Made by a program: the position numbers and the translations under genes. Of a stretch of 5,481 bases of DNA, positions 1 to 5,481 are shown piece by piece. Every line of letters starts with the position of its first letter. Position 1 is the stretch's first letter. The stretch is from Sedimenticola sp. GTDB taxonomy: Bacteria; Pseudomonadota; Gammaproteobacteria; Chromatiales; Chromatiaceae. The stretch is taken from the NCBI GenBank assembly GCA_027023915.1, contig JALVUB010000223.1, forward strand, positions 1 to 5,481. The letters are read 5' to 3'. The notes beneath the pieces were generated by a model. The model saw only the letters and a program-made list of their open reading frames with translations. It had not been told where the DNA came from and ran no database searches.

Positions 1-1136
1 ATGCCCGGCAGTGGCAGATGGAGATAGAGCCGCCACAGGTGGTAGTCGTCCGACGGAGGCTCCGATGGGTGCAGACCTTCGGGTACCTCGAAGCGGAACC
101 TCAGGCGGCACTGATCGTTGCCAAAGGGCACGGCCTGGGCCAGCGTGTCCTTTTGCCAAAGGATTTGTTCCTGGAAACTTTGATCATCGCCCGTCCCGCT
201 GAGGAAGCGGCGGTTGAGGCTGAGCGTCACCCGTGGCCGCATGTGGGCTCCACAGGGCATGCCGAGCCGGATTTCGCCACCCACGTCACCACCGATGGAA
301 CCGGGAAAGGGGTTCATCATCAGGGGCGTCTGCCCGAAGCGCCGCCACTGCAGGGTGTTGTGGATGGCCCAGGCCAGGGTGCCGATGCCGACGAGAGGCA
401 AAAACAGAAGCCACAACGATTCGGCGCCCTCCTTGTGGAACATCTGGGGAAGGCTGACCAGGGCGGGGATGCTCAGCAGGTTCCAACCAATGGTGAATAC
501 CCAGGGGAAGACGGTGTTGCCGCGCGCCGAGGAGAGAATGTGGTTGTCGCGCCATTGGGGGACGGCCAGCCAGGGTGAATCGGCGGGCACCGGTGCCGTC
601 ACCACCGGCTTGCCACGCCATCCCAGATAGAGCAAGCCAAGGCCCACGGCGCCAAAGAACACTGCCAGCAGGGATTGGGCCAGCAGCAATTTGGGCCGCA
701 ATGTGCGATCCAGCAACGCCCGGGATGGGTCGGCTGGATCGTAGAAGACCGTTACCGGTTGTTTTCGCTGGAAAGCGTCCTGCAACCGGGCCGACAGCCT
801 GTACTGGAAATCGCCCACATTGTCCGCCCCCTTGGCGATGGCCACCCGTTCCGAGCAGTAGCGGCGGCCCTGGACCCTGTAGCAGTAACGGGCGGTGGCG
901 CGATAAGTCGTGCTGTCCTCGTCGTGGTGCACCTCAAGGCCGGCGCGCAACAGCTCGCCCCGGGTTGCGGGCCAGGAACGGGCCTGCAACCAGTCGTGTA
1001 CCATGGGCACGATCAGAAAAGCCGTTATCATGCTGGCGCCGACCAGAAAGGCTGCGCCGATCAGGAACGGCAGCAAGGATCGTTTTCGTCCAATCTGGCC
1101 GGAGGCAGCGTTCACGGAAGTCAGTCCAGCATCCAT
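1..1136 (-). CDS. DUF3592 family membrane protein, C-terminus cut by the window edge
   Basis: This frame stays open for 378 codons from an ATG at 1136 to the left edge, so the C-terminus is missing. The product is a predicted inner-membrane protein of unknown function. Visible parts: a short cytoplasmic N-terminus with GRKR (16-19); helix 1 at about 21-43; a beta-rich domain at about 45-148 with a Cys pair (C85, C94) and the family-typical stretch VFYDPADPSRALL (130-142); helix 2 at about 150-172 followed by RGK; helix 3 at about 209-229; helix 4 at about 240-262 followed by WRR. A soluble C-terminal domain begins with NPFPGSIGGDVGG (275-287). The positive-inside rule places the 45-148 domain in the periplasm and the C-terminal domain in the cytoplasm. 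The start is uncertain: GGAG lies only 3 bases before the ATG, and an in-frame TTG lies five codons upstream. It is 142 bases after the DUF4426 gene on the same strand. The DUF3592 assignment rests on pattern recognition; no function is inferred. Confidence 0.8.
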   Translation of the reverse strand, partial: MDAGLTSVNAASGQIGRKRSLLPFLIGAAFLVGASMITAFLIVPMVHDWLQARSWPATRGELLRAGLEVHHDEDSTTYRATARYCYRVQGRRYCSERVAIAKGADNVGDFQYRLSARLQDAFQRKQPVTVFYDPADPSRALLDRTLRPKLLLAQSLLAVFFGAVGLGLLYLGWRGKPVVTAPVPADSPWLAVPQWRDNHILSSARGNTVFPWVFTIGWNLLSIPALVSLPQMFHKEGAESLWLLFLPLVGIGTLAWAIHNTLQWRRFGQTPLMMNPFPGSIGGDVGGEIRLGMPCGAHMRPRVTLSLNRRFLSGTGDDQSFQEQILWQKDTLAQAVPFGNDQCRLRFRFEVPEGLHPSEPPSDDYHLWRLYLHLPLPG

Positions 1137-1172
1137 GAACTCCGGGTCCAAGCCGGATCATGGAAAACTCTT

Positions 1173-1249
1173 GCAGGAGCGGCGTCCTCGCCGCGAACCC
1201 GCCGTGGTGGAAATGCCCGCGTTGTTCGGCGCGGGGACGCGCCTCCTGC
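1173..1249. repeat. Inverted pair of REP sequences (REPIN/BIME-like element)
   Basis: Two 26-base copies of a hairpin repeat face each other in the gap between the DUF4426 and DUF3592 genes. Copy 1 (plus strand, 1173-1198) reads GCAGGAG, stem CGGCG, loop TCCT, stem CGCCG, tail CGAAC. Copy 2 (minus strand, 1249-1224) reads GCAGGAG, stem GCGCG, loop TCCC, stem CGCGC, tail CGAAC. Head and tail are identical, and the stem differences are compensatory, so both hairpins are preserved. A 25-base spacer separates the copies. Because they are inverted, the outer heads (GCAGGAG/CTCCTGC) and inner tails (CGAAC/GTTCG) can also pair, giving one large foldback. This resembles the REP family common in Pseudomonas and Xanthomonas relatives, which is mobilised by REP-associated tyrosine transposases (RAYT). 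No such transposase is in the window. The transcript of the flanking genes would contain the hairpins, which may affect mRNA stability or termination. Confidence 0.8.
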
Positions 1250-1278
1250 CTTGGAATCTTCGTGATTTCCCGGGGTTT

Positions 1279-1719
1279 TCAACGGGTGAAGAACTGCTGC
1301 TCGAAATGGGCCTCCAGTTGCAGCTTGTTGTCGATGGGCGTCACCTCCACATCGAAGCGATCCACTTCGCCGTTTTCCACCAGGAACTCGCCCAGGTAAT
1401 AGACGGCATCACCATCCCGTACCTCGCGCAGCGGGATGGGGCGCACCTGGCCCCGAATATTGTGGGCCGTCACCTTGACGATGGCACGCACCGGGCGCCC
1501 CGTGGTGCCTGGCACTTCCTTGATGATGCTGATGTTGACCATGGCCCGGTTGGGGCTGCGGCGGATGCCGTATCGGCTGGCAACCTCCGGCGAGAGGTCC
1601 GAGGTGAGAAAAGCGTTGTGATGGATGACATACCCTTTGGCGTGAGTGCTGTTTTCGGCAACAGCAGAGCTGCTCCAGAGCAGCGCGACCAGATTGAAAA
1701 CGAGCAGAAATCGGAACAT
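1279..1719 (-). CDS. Secreted DUF4426 domain protein
   Basis: The gene encodes a 146-residue protein of unknown function, predicted to be exported to the periplasm. Residues 1-21 form a Sec signal peptide: R3, a hydrophobic core (FLLVFNLVALLW), then SSSAVA with cleavage expected after A21. The mature part begins GYVIHHNAFLTSDLSPEVA (29-47), then YGIRRS and AMVNISI, which are hallmarks of DUF4426. It ends in an acidic region (VENGEVDRFDVEVTP) and EQQFFTR. The length is normal for the family. The ATG at 1719 is chosen over an in-frame GTG at 1752 because AGGAGG lies 5 bases upstream and the signal peptide starts exactly there. From memory, Pseudomonas homologues sit near metX-metW, yggT and proC; none of those is visible here. 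The gene follows the dynamin-like gene after 133 bases and probably has its own promoter. Confidence 0.85.
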   Translation of the reverse strand: MFRFLLVFNLVALLWSSSAVAENSTHAKGYVIHHNAFLTSDLSPEVASRYGIRRSPNRAMVNISIIKEVPGTTGRPVRAIVKVTAHNIRGQVRPIPLREVRDGDAVYYLGEFLVENGEVDRFDVEVTPIDNKLQLEAHFEQQFFTR

Positions 1720-1724
1720 GACGA

Positions 1725-1730
1725 CCTCCT
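1725..1730 (-). promoter_or_regulatory. Ribosome binding site that fixes the DUF4426 start
   Basis: A full AGGAGG Shine-Dalgarno sequence on the minus strand lies 5 bases before the ATG at 1719. It decides for this start over the in-frame GTG at 1752, which would place extra residues in front of the signal peptide. Confidence 0.8.
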
Positions 1731-1789
1731 GGGTTGTAGTGAAGCCTGACACGCCTGGCTTGGCTGAATCAGGGAGATCCCATGGGTCA

Positions 1790-1817
1790 AGTATAGTTCA
1801 GGCTGCCGCGATGGCAG
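1790..1817 (-). promoter_or_regulatory. Possible sigma70-type promoter for the DUF4426 gene
   Basis: On the minus strand, CTGCCA (1817-1812; 4 of 6 matches to the -35 consensus) is separated by 16 bases from TATACT (1795-1790; 5 of 6 matches to the -10 consensus). Transcription would start near 1783 and give a leader of about 64 bases to the ATG at 1719. The -35 box falls inside the hairpin at 1799-1821, so the end of one unit and the start of the next would overlap. This is inferred from consensus matching only. Confidence 0.4.
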
Positions 1818-1821
1818 CCTG
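1799..1821 (-). terminator. Strong GC-rich hairpin after the dynamin-like gene, possible terminator
   Basis: A perfect 9-base-pair stem (CAGGCTGCC paired with GGCAGCCTG) closes a 5-base loop, 32 bases past the stop codon of the dynamin-like gene. In the minus-strand transcript the tail after the stem is AACTATACTTG, not a run of U, so this is not a textbook intrinsic terminator. It may stop transcription weakly, protect the 3' end of the mRNA, or serve as a DNA dyad for a regulator, since it overlaps the proposed promoter of the next gene. Confidence 0.45.
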
Positions 1822-1852
1822 GGTGCGGGAAACGGAGAGGCGGTGGCCGGTC

Positions 1853-3817
1853 TCAGGCCGTATTGCTGCTCACCACCCGCAGGCGGGATTCGTTTTTACC
1901 TTCTTCCGGTGGGGCCGCCAGTTCTTCGCGGTTCTGCTTCAGGGCTGTCAGCTGGCGTTCGAGCTTTTTGCAATCCTGCTCCAGACTGGCCAGCCGCTGG
2001 CGTACCATGCTGCGGGAACGGCCGGTGAGCTTGAGATCGGCCAGTTGTTGCGCGAGCTGGTTGCGGTGCTCGTGGATTTCCTGGGTGAGCCCGTCCAGCG
2101 CGGTTTGCAGCCACTCTTTGGATTCGGCGTGGGCTTGCAAAAAGATCTTGCGCACCCGGCTTACAACGGTCTGGAAGTAGCGTTTCACCGCGAAGTGTTG
2201 CTCGGTCAGGGTGGTACGGGCGCTCTTACGGAAGATCTCCGCTTCCTGATACACCAGATTGAACTCCACCTGGTGGCTCACGAGGGAGAGCATGGTCGGT
2301 TCGGAAAGCTGCATGCCGTGACGGTTTTGGAAGCGCCGATAGATGGTGCGCACCAGCCGCCGCATCTCGTGGGCCTGGCTCGCGGCCACCTCCATCTGCC
2401 GGTTTATTTCATCGAACAGCTCTTTCATGGCGTCCTTCAGGCCCATGGTGGTCCAGGCGCCGGTCATCTGCTTGTGGGCGTGCCGGATCATGTCTTCCAG
2501 GCGGGCGGGCGAGAGGGCGTCGAGCAGGATTCTTCCGTGAGCCGTAAACTCCGACCGCGACTGCTTGTAGGCGGTGACACTTGCCTGATAACGCTGTTTG
2601 TCCTGTTGCGCCTGTTTGAGAAGCTGGTCGATGGCGATCTCGCTGCGCGAACTCAACTCTTGCAGTTCACGGATCTGTTTTTTCAGCCGCCGCCTGCGGG
2701 AAGAGATCAGTTCCTCGATGCTGTTCAGCGCGGCCACCACGGCGCCTGTGGACTGCTCCATGATGACTTCTTGCCGGTTGTCCACAAGCGTCCGGGCCAG
2801 TTTGTGCTCAAGCTTGGGAATACCGGAGCGCTGCTCCATCTGATCGTCGGAGCGCACCCTGGCCAGCAGCCCTTTCTGCGCGGAGACGGCATGCACCTGT
2901 TCGGAAGAGATCTCCAGCATGCGCGCCACTTCCCGGCGCTGGCGTTCGATGGTGGTTTCAACCTCGTTTTCGCTGCGCAACTCGTCCCACAGGGTGTCGG
3001 ACTTGTTCAGCACCACGAGCACGCTGTGCCTTCGGGACATCCCGGGCTGCTGGATGAGCTGTTGCCACATCTCCAGATCCGACTGGGTGATGCCGGTGTC
3101 GGCACCCACCACGAACAGGTGAGCCTGGGCATTGGGCAGAATTTCGTAGGTAAGTTCCGGCTCGCTGGAAACGGCGTTCAGGCCGGGGGTGTCCAGAATC
3201 CGCATCCCCTGGGCCAGCAGTGGATGGCGGTAGTTGAGCAACGCCAGCCGCCAGGCCGGCACGGATACCCGGTTTTCCTCACCTTCGACGGTTGCCAGCA
3301 CCTCGCCCAGCCCCATGTTGGCGGCCATTTCACGCGAAACCAGCTTCTGATCCTGTATCTTGAGCAGGGTCTCCTGAAGCTTGTCGCTGTCGTTCAGATC
3401 GAGCGGAATCTTTTCCCACACTTCATCCCGTTCCCGCAGCTCTTGCAGGCTGGCGTCATCCAACCGGGTTTCGATGGGCAGCAGTTTCAGGTAGGGGTCT
3501 TCCGAGGGATCCTGGAAGATCTCTGTGGGGCACATGGTGGTGCGCCCGGCATCGGTAGGCAGCAGGCGACGGTTGTGGTCGCTGAAGAAGAGGGCGTTAA
3601 TCAGTTCGGTTTTTCCACGGGAGAATTCACCCACAACCGCCACCGTGATATGGTCGCGGTGAAGCGTGAGCATGGCTTGGCTGAGCGCGCGTTGTACTTG
3701 GGAAGTGTAGAGTGCCTCGGCCTTGAGCCAGGTTTCCAGGCGCAGCATGATTTGCAGCTTCGCCTGTTTCCAAGCGTTGAAATCCCGGAGTTGTCCACTA
3801 AGGTCGCCTGTCGTCAT
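1853..3817 (-). CDS. Dynamin-family large GTPase
   Basis: The gene encodes a 654-residue bacterial dynamin-like protein. GTPase motifs are complete: P-loop GEFSRGKT (63-70), switch-I threonines in GRTTMCPTEI (91-100), G3 DTPGL (209-213), G4 NKSD (271-274), and a possible G5 at SAQKG (312-316). An insert at about 102-200 separates the first motifs from G3. The rest is mostly helical and rich in Q, R, E and L, with likely coiled coils at about 364-410 and 575-635 and a polar tail. I see no hydrophobic paddle or transmembrane segment, so membrane contact would be peripheral. The family hydrolyses GTP during self-assembly, often on membranes; E. coli CrfC is a relative with a replication-clamp role. 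The substrate here is unknown. The ATG at 3817 is preferred because AAGGGGG lies 10 bases upstream, and the in-frame ATG at 3850 lies about where transcription should begin. The gene follows ftsX after 169 bases. Confidence 0.88.
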   Translation of the reverse strand: MTTGDLSGQLRDFNAWKQAKLQIMLRLETWLKAEALYTSQVQRALSQAMLTLHRDHITVAVVGEFSRGKTELINALFFSDHNRRLLPTDAGRTTMCPTEIFQDPSEDPYLKLLPIETRLDDASLQELRERDEVWEKIPLDLNDSDKLQETLLKIQDQKLVSREMAANMGLGEVLATVEGEENRVSVPAWRLALLNYRHPLLAQGMRILDTPGLNAVSSEPELTYEILPNAQAHLFVVGADTGITQSDLEMWQQLIQQPGMSRRHSVLVVLNKSDTLWDELRSENEVETTIERQRREVARMLEISSEQVHAVSAQKGLLARVRSDDQMEQRSGIPKLEHKLARTLVDNRQEVIMEQSTGAVVAALNSIEELISSRRRRLKKQIRELQELSSRSEIAIDQLLKQAQQDKQRYQASVTAYKQSRSEFTAHGRILLDALSPARLEDMIRHAHKQMTGAWTTMGLKDAMKELFDEINRQMEVAASQAHEMRRLVRTIYRRFQNRHGMQLSEPTMLSLVSHQVEFNLVYQEAEIFRKSARTTLTEQHFAVKRYFQTVVSRVRKIFLQAHAESKEWLQTALDGLTQEIHEHRNQLAQQLADLKLTGRSRSMVRQRLASLEQDCKKLERQLTALKQNREELAAPPEEGKNESRLRVVSSNTA

Positions 3818-3827
3818 CCCTTTGTTT

Positions 3828-3834
3828 CCCCCTT
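3828..3834 (-). promoter_or_regulatory. Ribosome binding site that decides the start of the dynamin-like gene
   Basis: AAGGGGG on the minus strand lies 10 bases upstream of the ATG at 3817. The in-frame ATG at 3850 has only pyrimidine-rich sequence (TTTCCTTTATAGT) before it and no purine-rich site. Confidence 0.55.
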
Positions 3835-3850
3835 GATGGCTCAGCTCCAT

Positions 3851-3879
3851 ACTATAAAGGAAACTCGAAAAATTGCCAT
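3851..3879 (-). promoter_or_regulatory. Likely sigma70-type promoter of the dynamin-like gene
   Basis: On the minus strand, ATGGCA (3879-3874; 4 of 6 matches to TTGACA) and TATAGT (3856-3851; 5 of 6 matches to TATAAT) are separated by 17 bases in an AT-rich stretch (ATTTTTCGAGTTTCC). The start of transcription would fall near 3844, giving a leader of about 27 bases before the ATG at 3817. This supports transcription independent of ftsEX. It is a consensus match only. Confidence 0.5.
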
Positions 3880-3923
3880 CTGGACAGAATTTCCTTTGTG
3901 TGAACCGCGCCTCATCATCTGTT

Positions 3924-3943
3924 GTTGAATCAACTGGTTGAAT
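3924..3943. repeat. Short dyad and direct repeat upstream of the dynamin promoter
   Basis: GTTGAAT occurs twice in direct order (3924-3930 and 3937-3943), 13 bases apart. The first copy is part of the dyad GTTGA-A-TCAAC (3924-3934), and TCAAC-TG-GTTGA (3930-3941) forms a second, overlapping dyad. It lies about 45 bases upstream of the proposed -35 box, where an activator or repressor could bind. The AT-rich context makes a chance origin quite possible. Confidence 0.3.
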
Positions 3944-3986
3944 GCCGGAGATATTGCCGTTGGGTCGTTTTGTTGTATCTCGGCGA

Positions 3987-4958
3987 TCACAAGCTTGAAC
4001 CGGCGGGCTCCACCCGGCTGAGCTGTTGGCGAACAGCCACCCAGGCGCCCAGTACCCCCAGCAGTCCGCCAGAGAAGAGCAGCAGCAGCGGCAAGCCGAA
4101 GCCCATTCCCATGAGATGATAGCTGTCCCCATACAGTTGGGACAAATGCCGGATGGGCGATTGTAGCGTCAACAGCGAAATCCAGACCAGCAGGGCGGCG
4201 CCGAAACCGCCCAACAGCCCGTACCAGAATCCCTGATAGAGAAAAGGCCGCCGGATGAAGGCGTGGCTGCCGCCCACCAGCTTGATGATTTCAATCTCCT
4301 GATGGCGTCCCTGAATTTCCAGCCGTATGGTGTTGCCTATTACAAGCAGCACGGCCAGCGAAAGCAGCAGCGCCAGCAGCCGGCTGCCGCGTTGCAGCAG
4401 TTGCACCATGCCCTGGAAGCGGGCCACCCATTGCAGGTCGATGAAGGCCCGGTCCACGGCGGCTTTCTTGCGGAGCCGCTCCACCAGGGCGCCGAATTTT
4501 TCCACGGAGCTGTTGGCGTCTGCGGGATGAATCAACACAACATGGGGCAGCGGGTTGCTTTTCAGCAGCGACAGGGCATCGCCCAGACCTGAATATTGGC
4601 GAAACTCGGCAAGGGCTTGTTGTGGTGTGAGATGAGTGATTTCGCCGATCTCCGGCATGGTGCGCAGGCTGGAAAGAAAACGCTGCACTTCATGATTGCT
4701 GATATCTTGTTTCAGAAACAGGGTGGCGCTGGCACCTCCGCGCCAGTTGCTGGCGAGCTGTTCCAGGTTGCCCACCAGTAGATGGAGTCCGGCGGGCAGG
4801 GCCATGGCGATGGCGATCACCAGAATGTTCAGCAGGCTGCCCCAGGGGTGTTGCCACAGTCGTCCCAGGGAGGAGAAGAGCACCTGCATGTGTCGGATCG
4901 CCCAGGCGCGGGGCTGAAACTGGCGTCGCAAGCGGTTGTTCTTTTCACGGCGGCTCAC
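3987..4958 (-). CDS. ftsX: Cell division protein FtsX
   Basis: FtsX is the membrane subunit of the FtsEX divisome complex. It does not transport a known substrate. It relays ATP hydrolysis by FtsE to periplasmic activators of peptidoglycan amidases (EnvC in E. coli). The 323-residue product has the FtsX layout: a basic cytoplasmic N-terminus, helix 1 at about 42-62 (SLLNILVIAIAMALP), a periplasmic loop at about 63-190, helix 2 at about 192-212, a cytoplasmic loop with the conserved HQEIEIIKLVGGS (219-231), helix 3 at about 243-264 and helix 4 at about 286-309. E. coli FtsX is slightly longer, mainly at the N-terminus. I chose the GTG at 4958: it overlaps the ftsE stop as GTGA and has GGAGG 10 bases upstream. 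A TTG at 5009 would add 17 residues but looks weaker. The usual gammaproteobacterial downstream neighbour, rpoH, is absent here. Confidence 0.95.
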   Translation of the reverse strand: MSRREKNNRLRRQFQPRAWAIRHMQVLFSSLGRLWQHPWGSLLNILVIAIAMALPAGLHLLVGNLEQLASNWRGGASATLFLKQDISNHEVQRFLSSLRTMPEIGEITHLTPQQALAEFRQYSGLGDALSLLKSNPLPHVVLIHPADANSSVEKFGALVERLRKKAAVDRAFIDLQWVARFQGMVQLLQRGSRLLALLLSLAVLLVIGNTIRLEIQGRHQEIEIIKLVGGSHAFIRRPFLYQGFWYGLLGGFGAALLVWISLLTLQSPIRHLSQLYGDSYHLMGMGFGLPLLLLFSGGLLGVLGAWVAVRQQLSRVEPAGSSL

Positions 4959-5481
4959 GACCGGCGATCCTCCACGAGACGGCCTGCGCGCAGGGTCAGG
5001 GTGCGACAACCGAAATAGTCCACCAGCCCCAGATCGTGGGTGGCGATCAGCATGGTGACGCCCACCTGATTGAATTGCCGGAACAGCGACATGATCTCCA
5101 GAGAAAGTTCCGGGTCGAGGTTGCCTGTGGGCTCGTCGGCCAGCAACACCGGCGGCTTGCTTACCACGGCGCGGGCGATGCCCACGCGCTGCTGCTCGCC
5201 GCCGGAGAGGGTCACCGGAAACGCCTTGGCCTTTTTCAGCAGACCCACCTTGTCCAGAGCGGCCTGCACCCTGCGGCGGATCTCGCCCTGGCCCACGCCG
5301 GCCACCACCAGCGGCAGGGCCACATTGTCGAACACGGTGCGGTCCATCAGCAGGAGGTGGTCCTGGAAGATCACGCCCACCTGCCGCCGGAACAAGGGAA
5401 GCTGGCGGGAGGAAATGCGCGCCAGGTTATGGCCGTTGACCCGTATCTGTCCCCGGTTTGCTCTTTCCAGCAGCCCCACCA
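4955..5481 (-). CDS. ftsE: Cell division ATP-binding protein FtsE, N-terminus cut by the window edge
   Basis: FtsE is the cytoplasmic ABC ATPase that pairs with FtsX at the division ring and powers control of septal peptidoglycan hydrolysis. The fragment has 175 complete codons up to the edge. The N-terminal part with Walker A, roughly 45-50 residues by comparison with the 222-residue E. coli protein, lies outside. Visible in order, numbered from the codon at 5479: Q-loop in GVIFQDHLLLMDRTVFDNVA (35-54), signature LSGGEQQRVGIARAVV (91-106), Walker B VLLADEPT (111-118), D-loop GNLD (119-122) and H-loop ATHD (146-149). The stretch LLMDRTVFDNVALPL is particularly FtsE-like and sets it apart from LolD or MacB-type ATPases, as does the adjacent ftsX. 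The stop codon overlaps the ftsX start by four bases. Confidence 0.96.
   Translation of the reverse strand, partial: VGLLERANRGQIRVNGHNLARISSRQLPLFRRQVGVIFQDHLLLMDRTVFDNVALPLVVAGVGQGEIRRRVQAALDKVGLLKKAKAFPVTLSGGEQQRVGIARAVVSKPPVLLADEPTGNLDPELSLEIMSLFRQFNQVGVTMLIATHDLGLVDYFGCRTLTLRAGRLVEDRRS
4969..4973 (-). promoter_or_regulatory. Ribosome binding site inside ftsE that decides the ftsX start
   Basis: GGAGG on the minus strand, within the last codons of ftsE, lies 10 bases before the GTG at 4958. Together with the GTGA overlap it supports translational coupling of ftsE and ftsX, and it argues against the TTG start at 5009. Confidence 0.65.

Noticed and set aside
18..1265. Plus-strand open frames of about 190 codons opposite the DUF3592 gene
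   Set aside because: They are antisense shadows of a GC-rich gene, with Pro/Arg/Gly-rich translations and no family features.
910..1749. A 279-codon plus-strand open frame spanning the REP doublet and the DUF4426 gene
   Set aside because: It crosses two real minus-strand genes and an intergenic repeat and encodes nothing recognisable.
3779..3793. QLRDF near the N-terminus of the dynamin-like protein as a beta-clamp binding motif
   Set aside because: It matches only Q, L and F of the QL(S/D)LF consensus; the key hydrophobic fourth position is Asp. This is too weak to claim a CrfC-like clamp role.
1646..3928. A 760-codon open frame on the plus strand opposite the dynamin-like gene
   Set aside because: It is in exact codon register with the minus-strand gene, so it is open simply because that gene avoids TTA, CTA and TCA codons. 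Its translation shows no recognisable domain, while the minus strand encodes a full GTPase.
3818..4132. Upstream extension of the dynamin-like reading frame into the end of ftsX
   Set aside because: The extra residues are the out-of-frame ftsX end and the intergenic promoter region; good ribosome binding support exists only at 3817.
4959..5009. TTG start at 5009 for ftsX
   Set aside because: It would overlap ftsE by 55 bases and has no clear ribosome binding site, whereas the GTG at 4958 has GGAGG and a four-base overlap.

Overview
The window is a stretch of a moderately GC-rich Gammaproteobacterial chromosome in which every credible gene lies on the minus strand, so transcription runs from right to left. 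Three things point to Gammaproteobacteria: an FtsE fragment very close to the enterobacterial type, a DUF4426 protein (a family I know mainly from this class), and an intergenic REP doublet of the GCAGGAGCGGC...GCCGCGAAC type common in Pseudomonas and Xanthomonas relatives. I cannot name a genus.

Right end (5481-3987): the cell-division ABC transporter-like pair ftsE and ftsX. FtsE runs off the right edge, losing its N-terminus and Walker A motif. It overlaps ftsX by four bases (GTGA), a sign of translational coupling. FtsEX couples cytoplasmic ATP hydrolysis at the Z-ring to activation of periplasmic peptidoglycan hydrolases.

Centre (3986-1853): a 169-base gap with a likely sigma70-type promoter and small dyads leads into a gene for a 654-residue dynamin-family GTPase with all main GTPase motifs. 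In many Gammaproteobacteria the gene after ftsX is rpoH. Here it is a dynamin-like protein, which is the most interesting point of the window.

Left part (1852-1): a 133-base gap holds a strong GC-rich hairpin and a possible promoter. It is followed by a small secreted DUF4426 protein, then a 142-base gap containing an inverted pair of REP sequences (a REPIN), and then a four-helix membrane protein of the DUF3592 family that runs off the left edge.

The genes share an envelope theme (division transporter, possible membrane-remodelling GTPase, periplasmic protein, inner-membrane protein). The gaps and separate promoter signals suggest at least two or three transcription units rather than one operon. 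I found no RNA gene, CRISPR array, insertion sequence or phage gene. The long open frames on the plus strand are antisense shadows of these genes.
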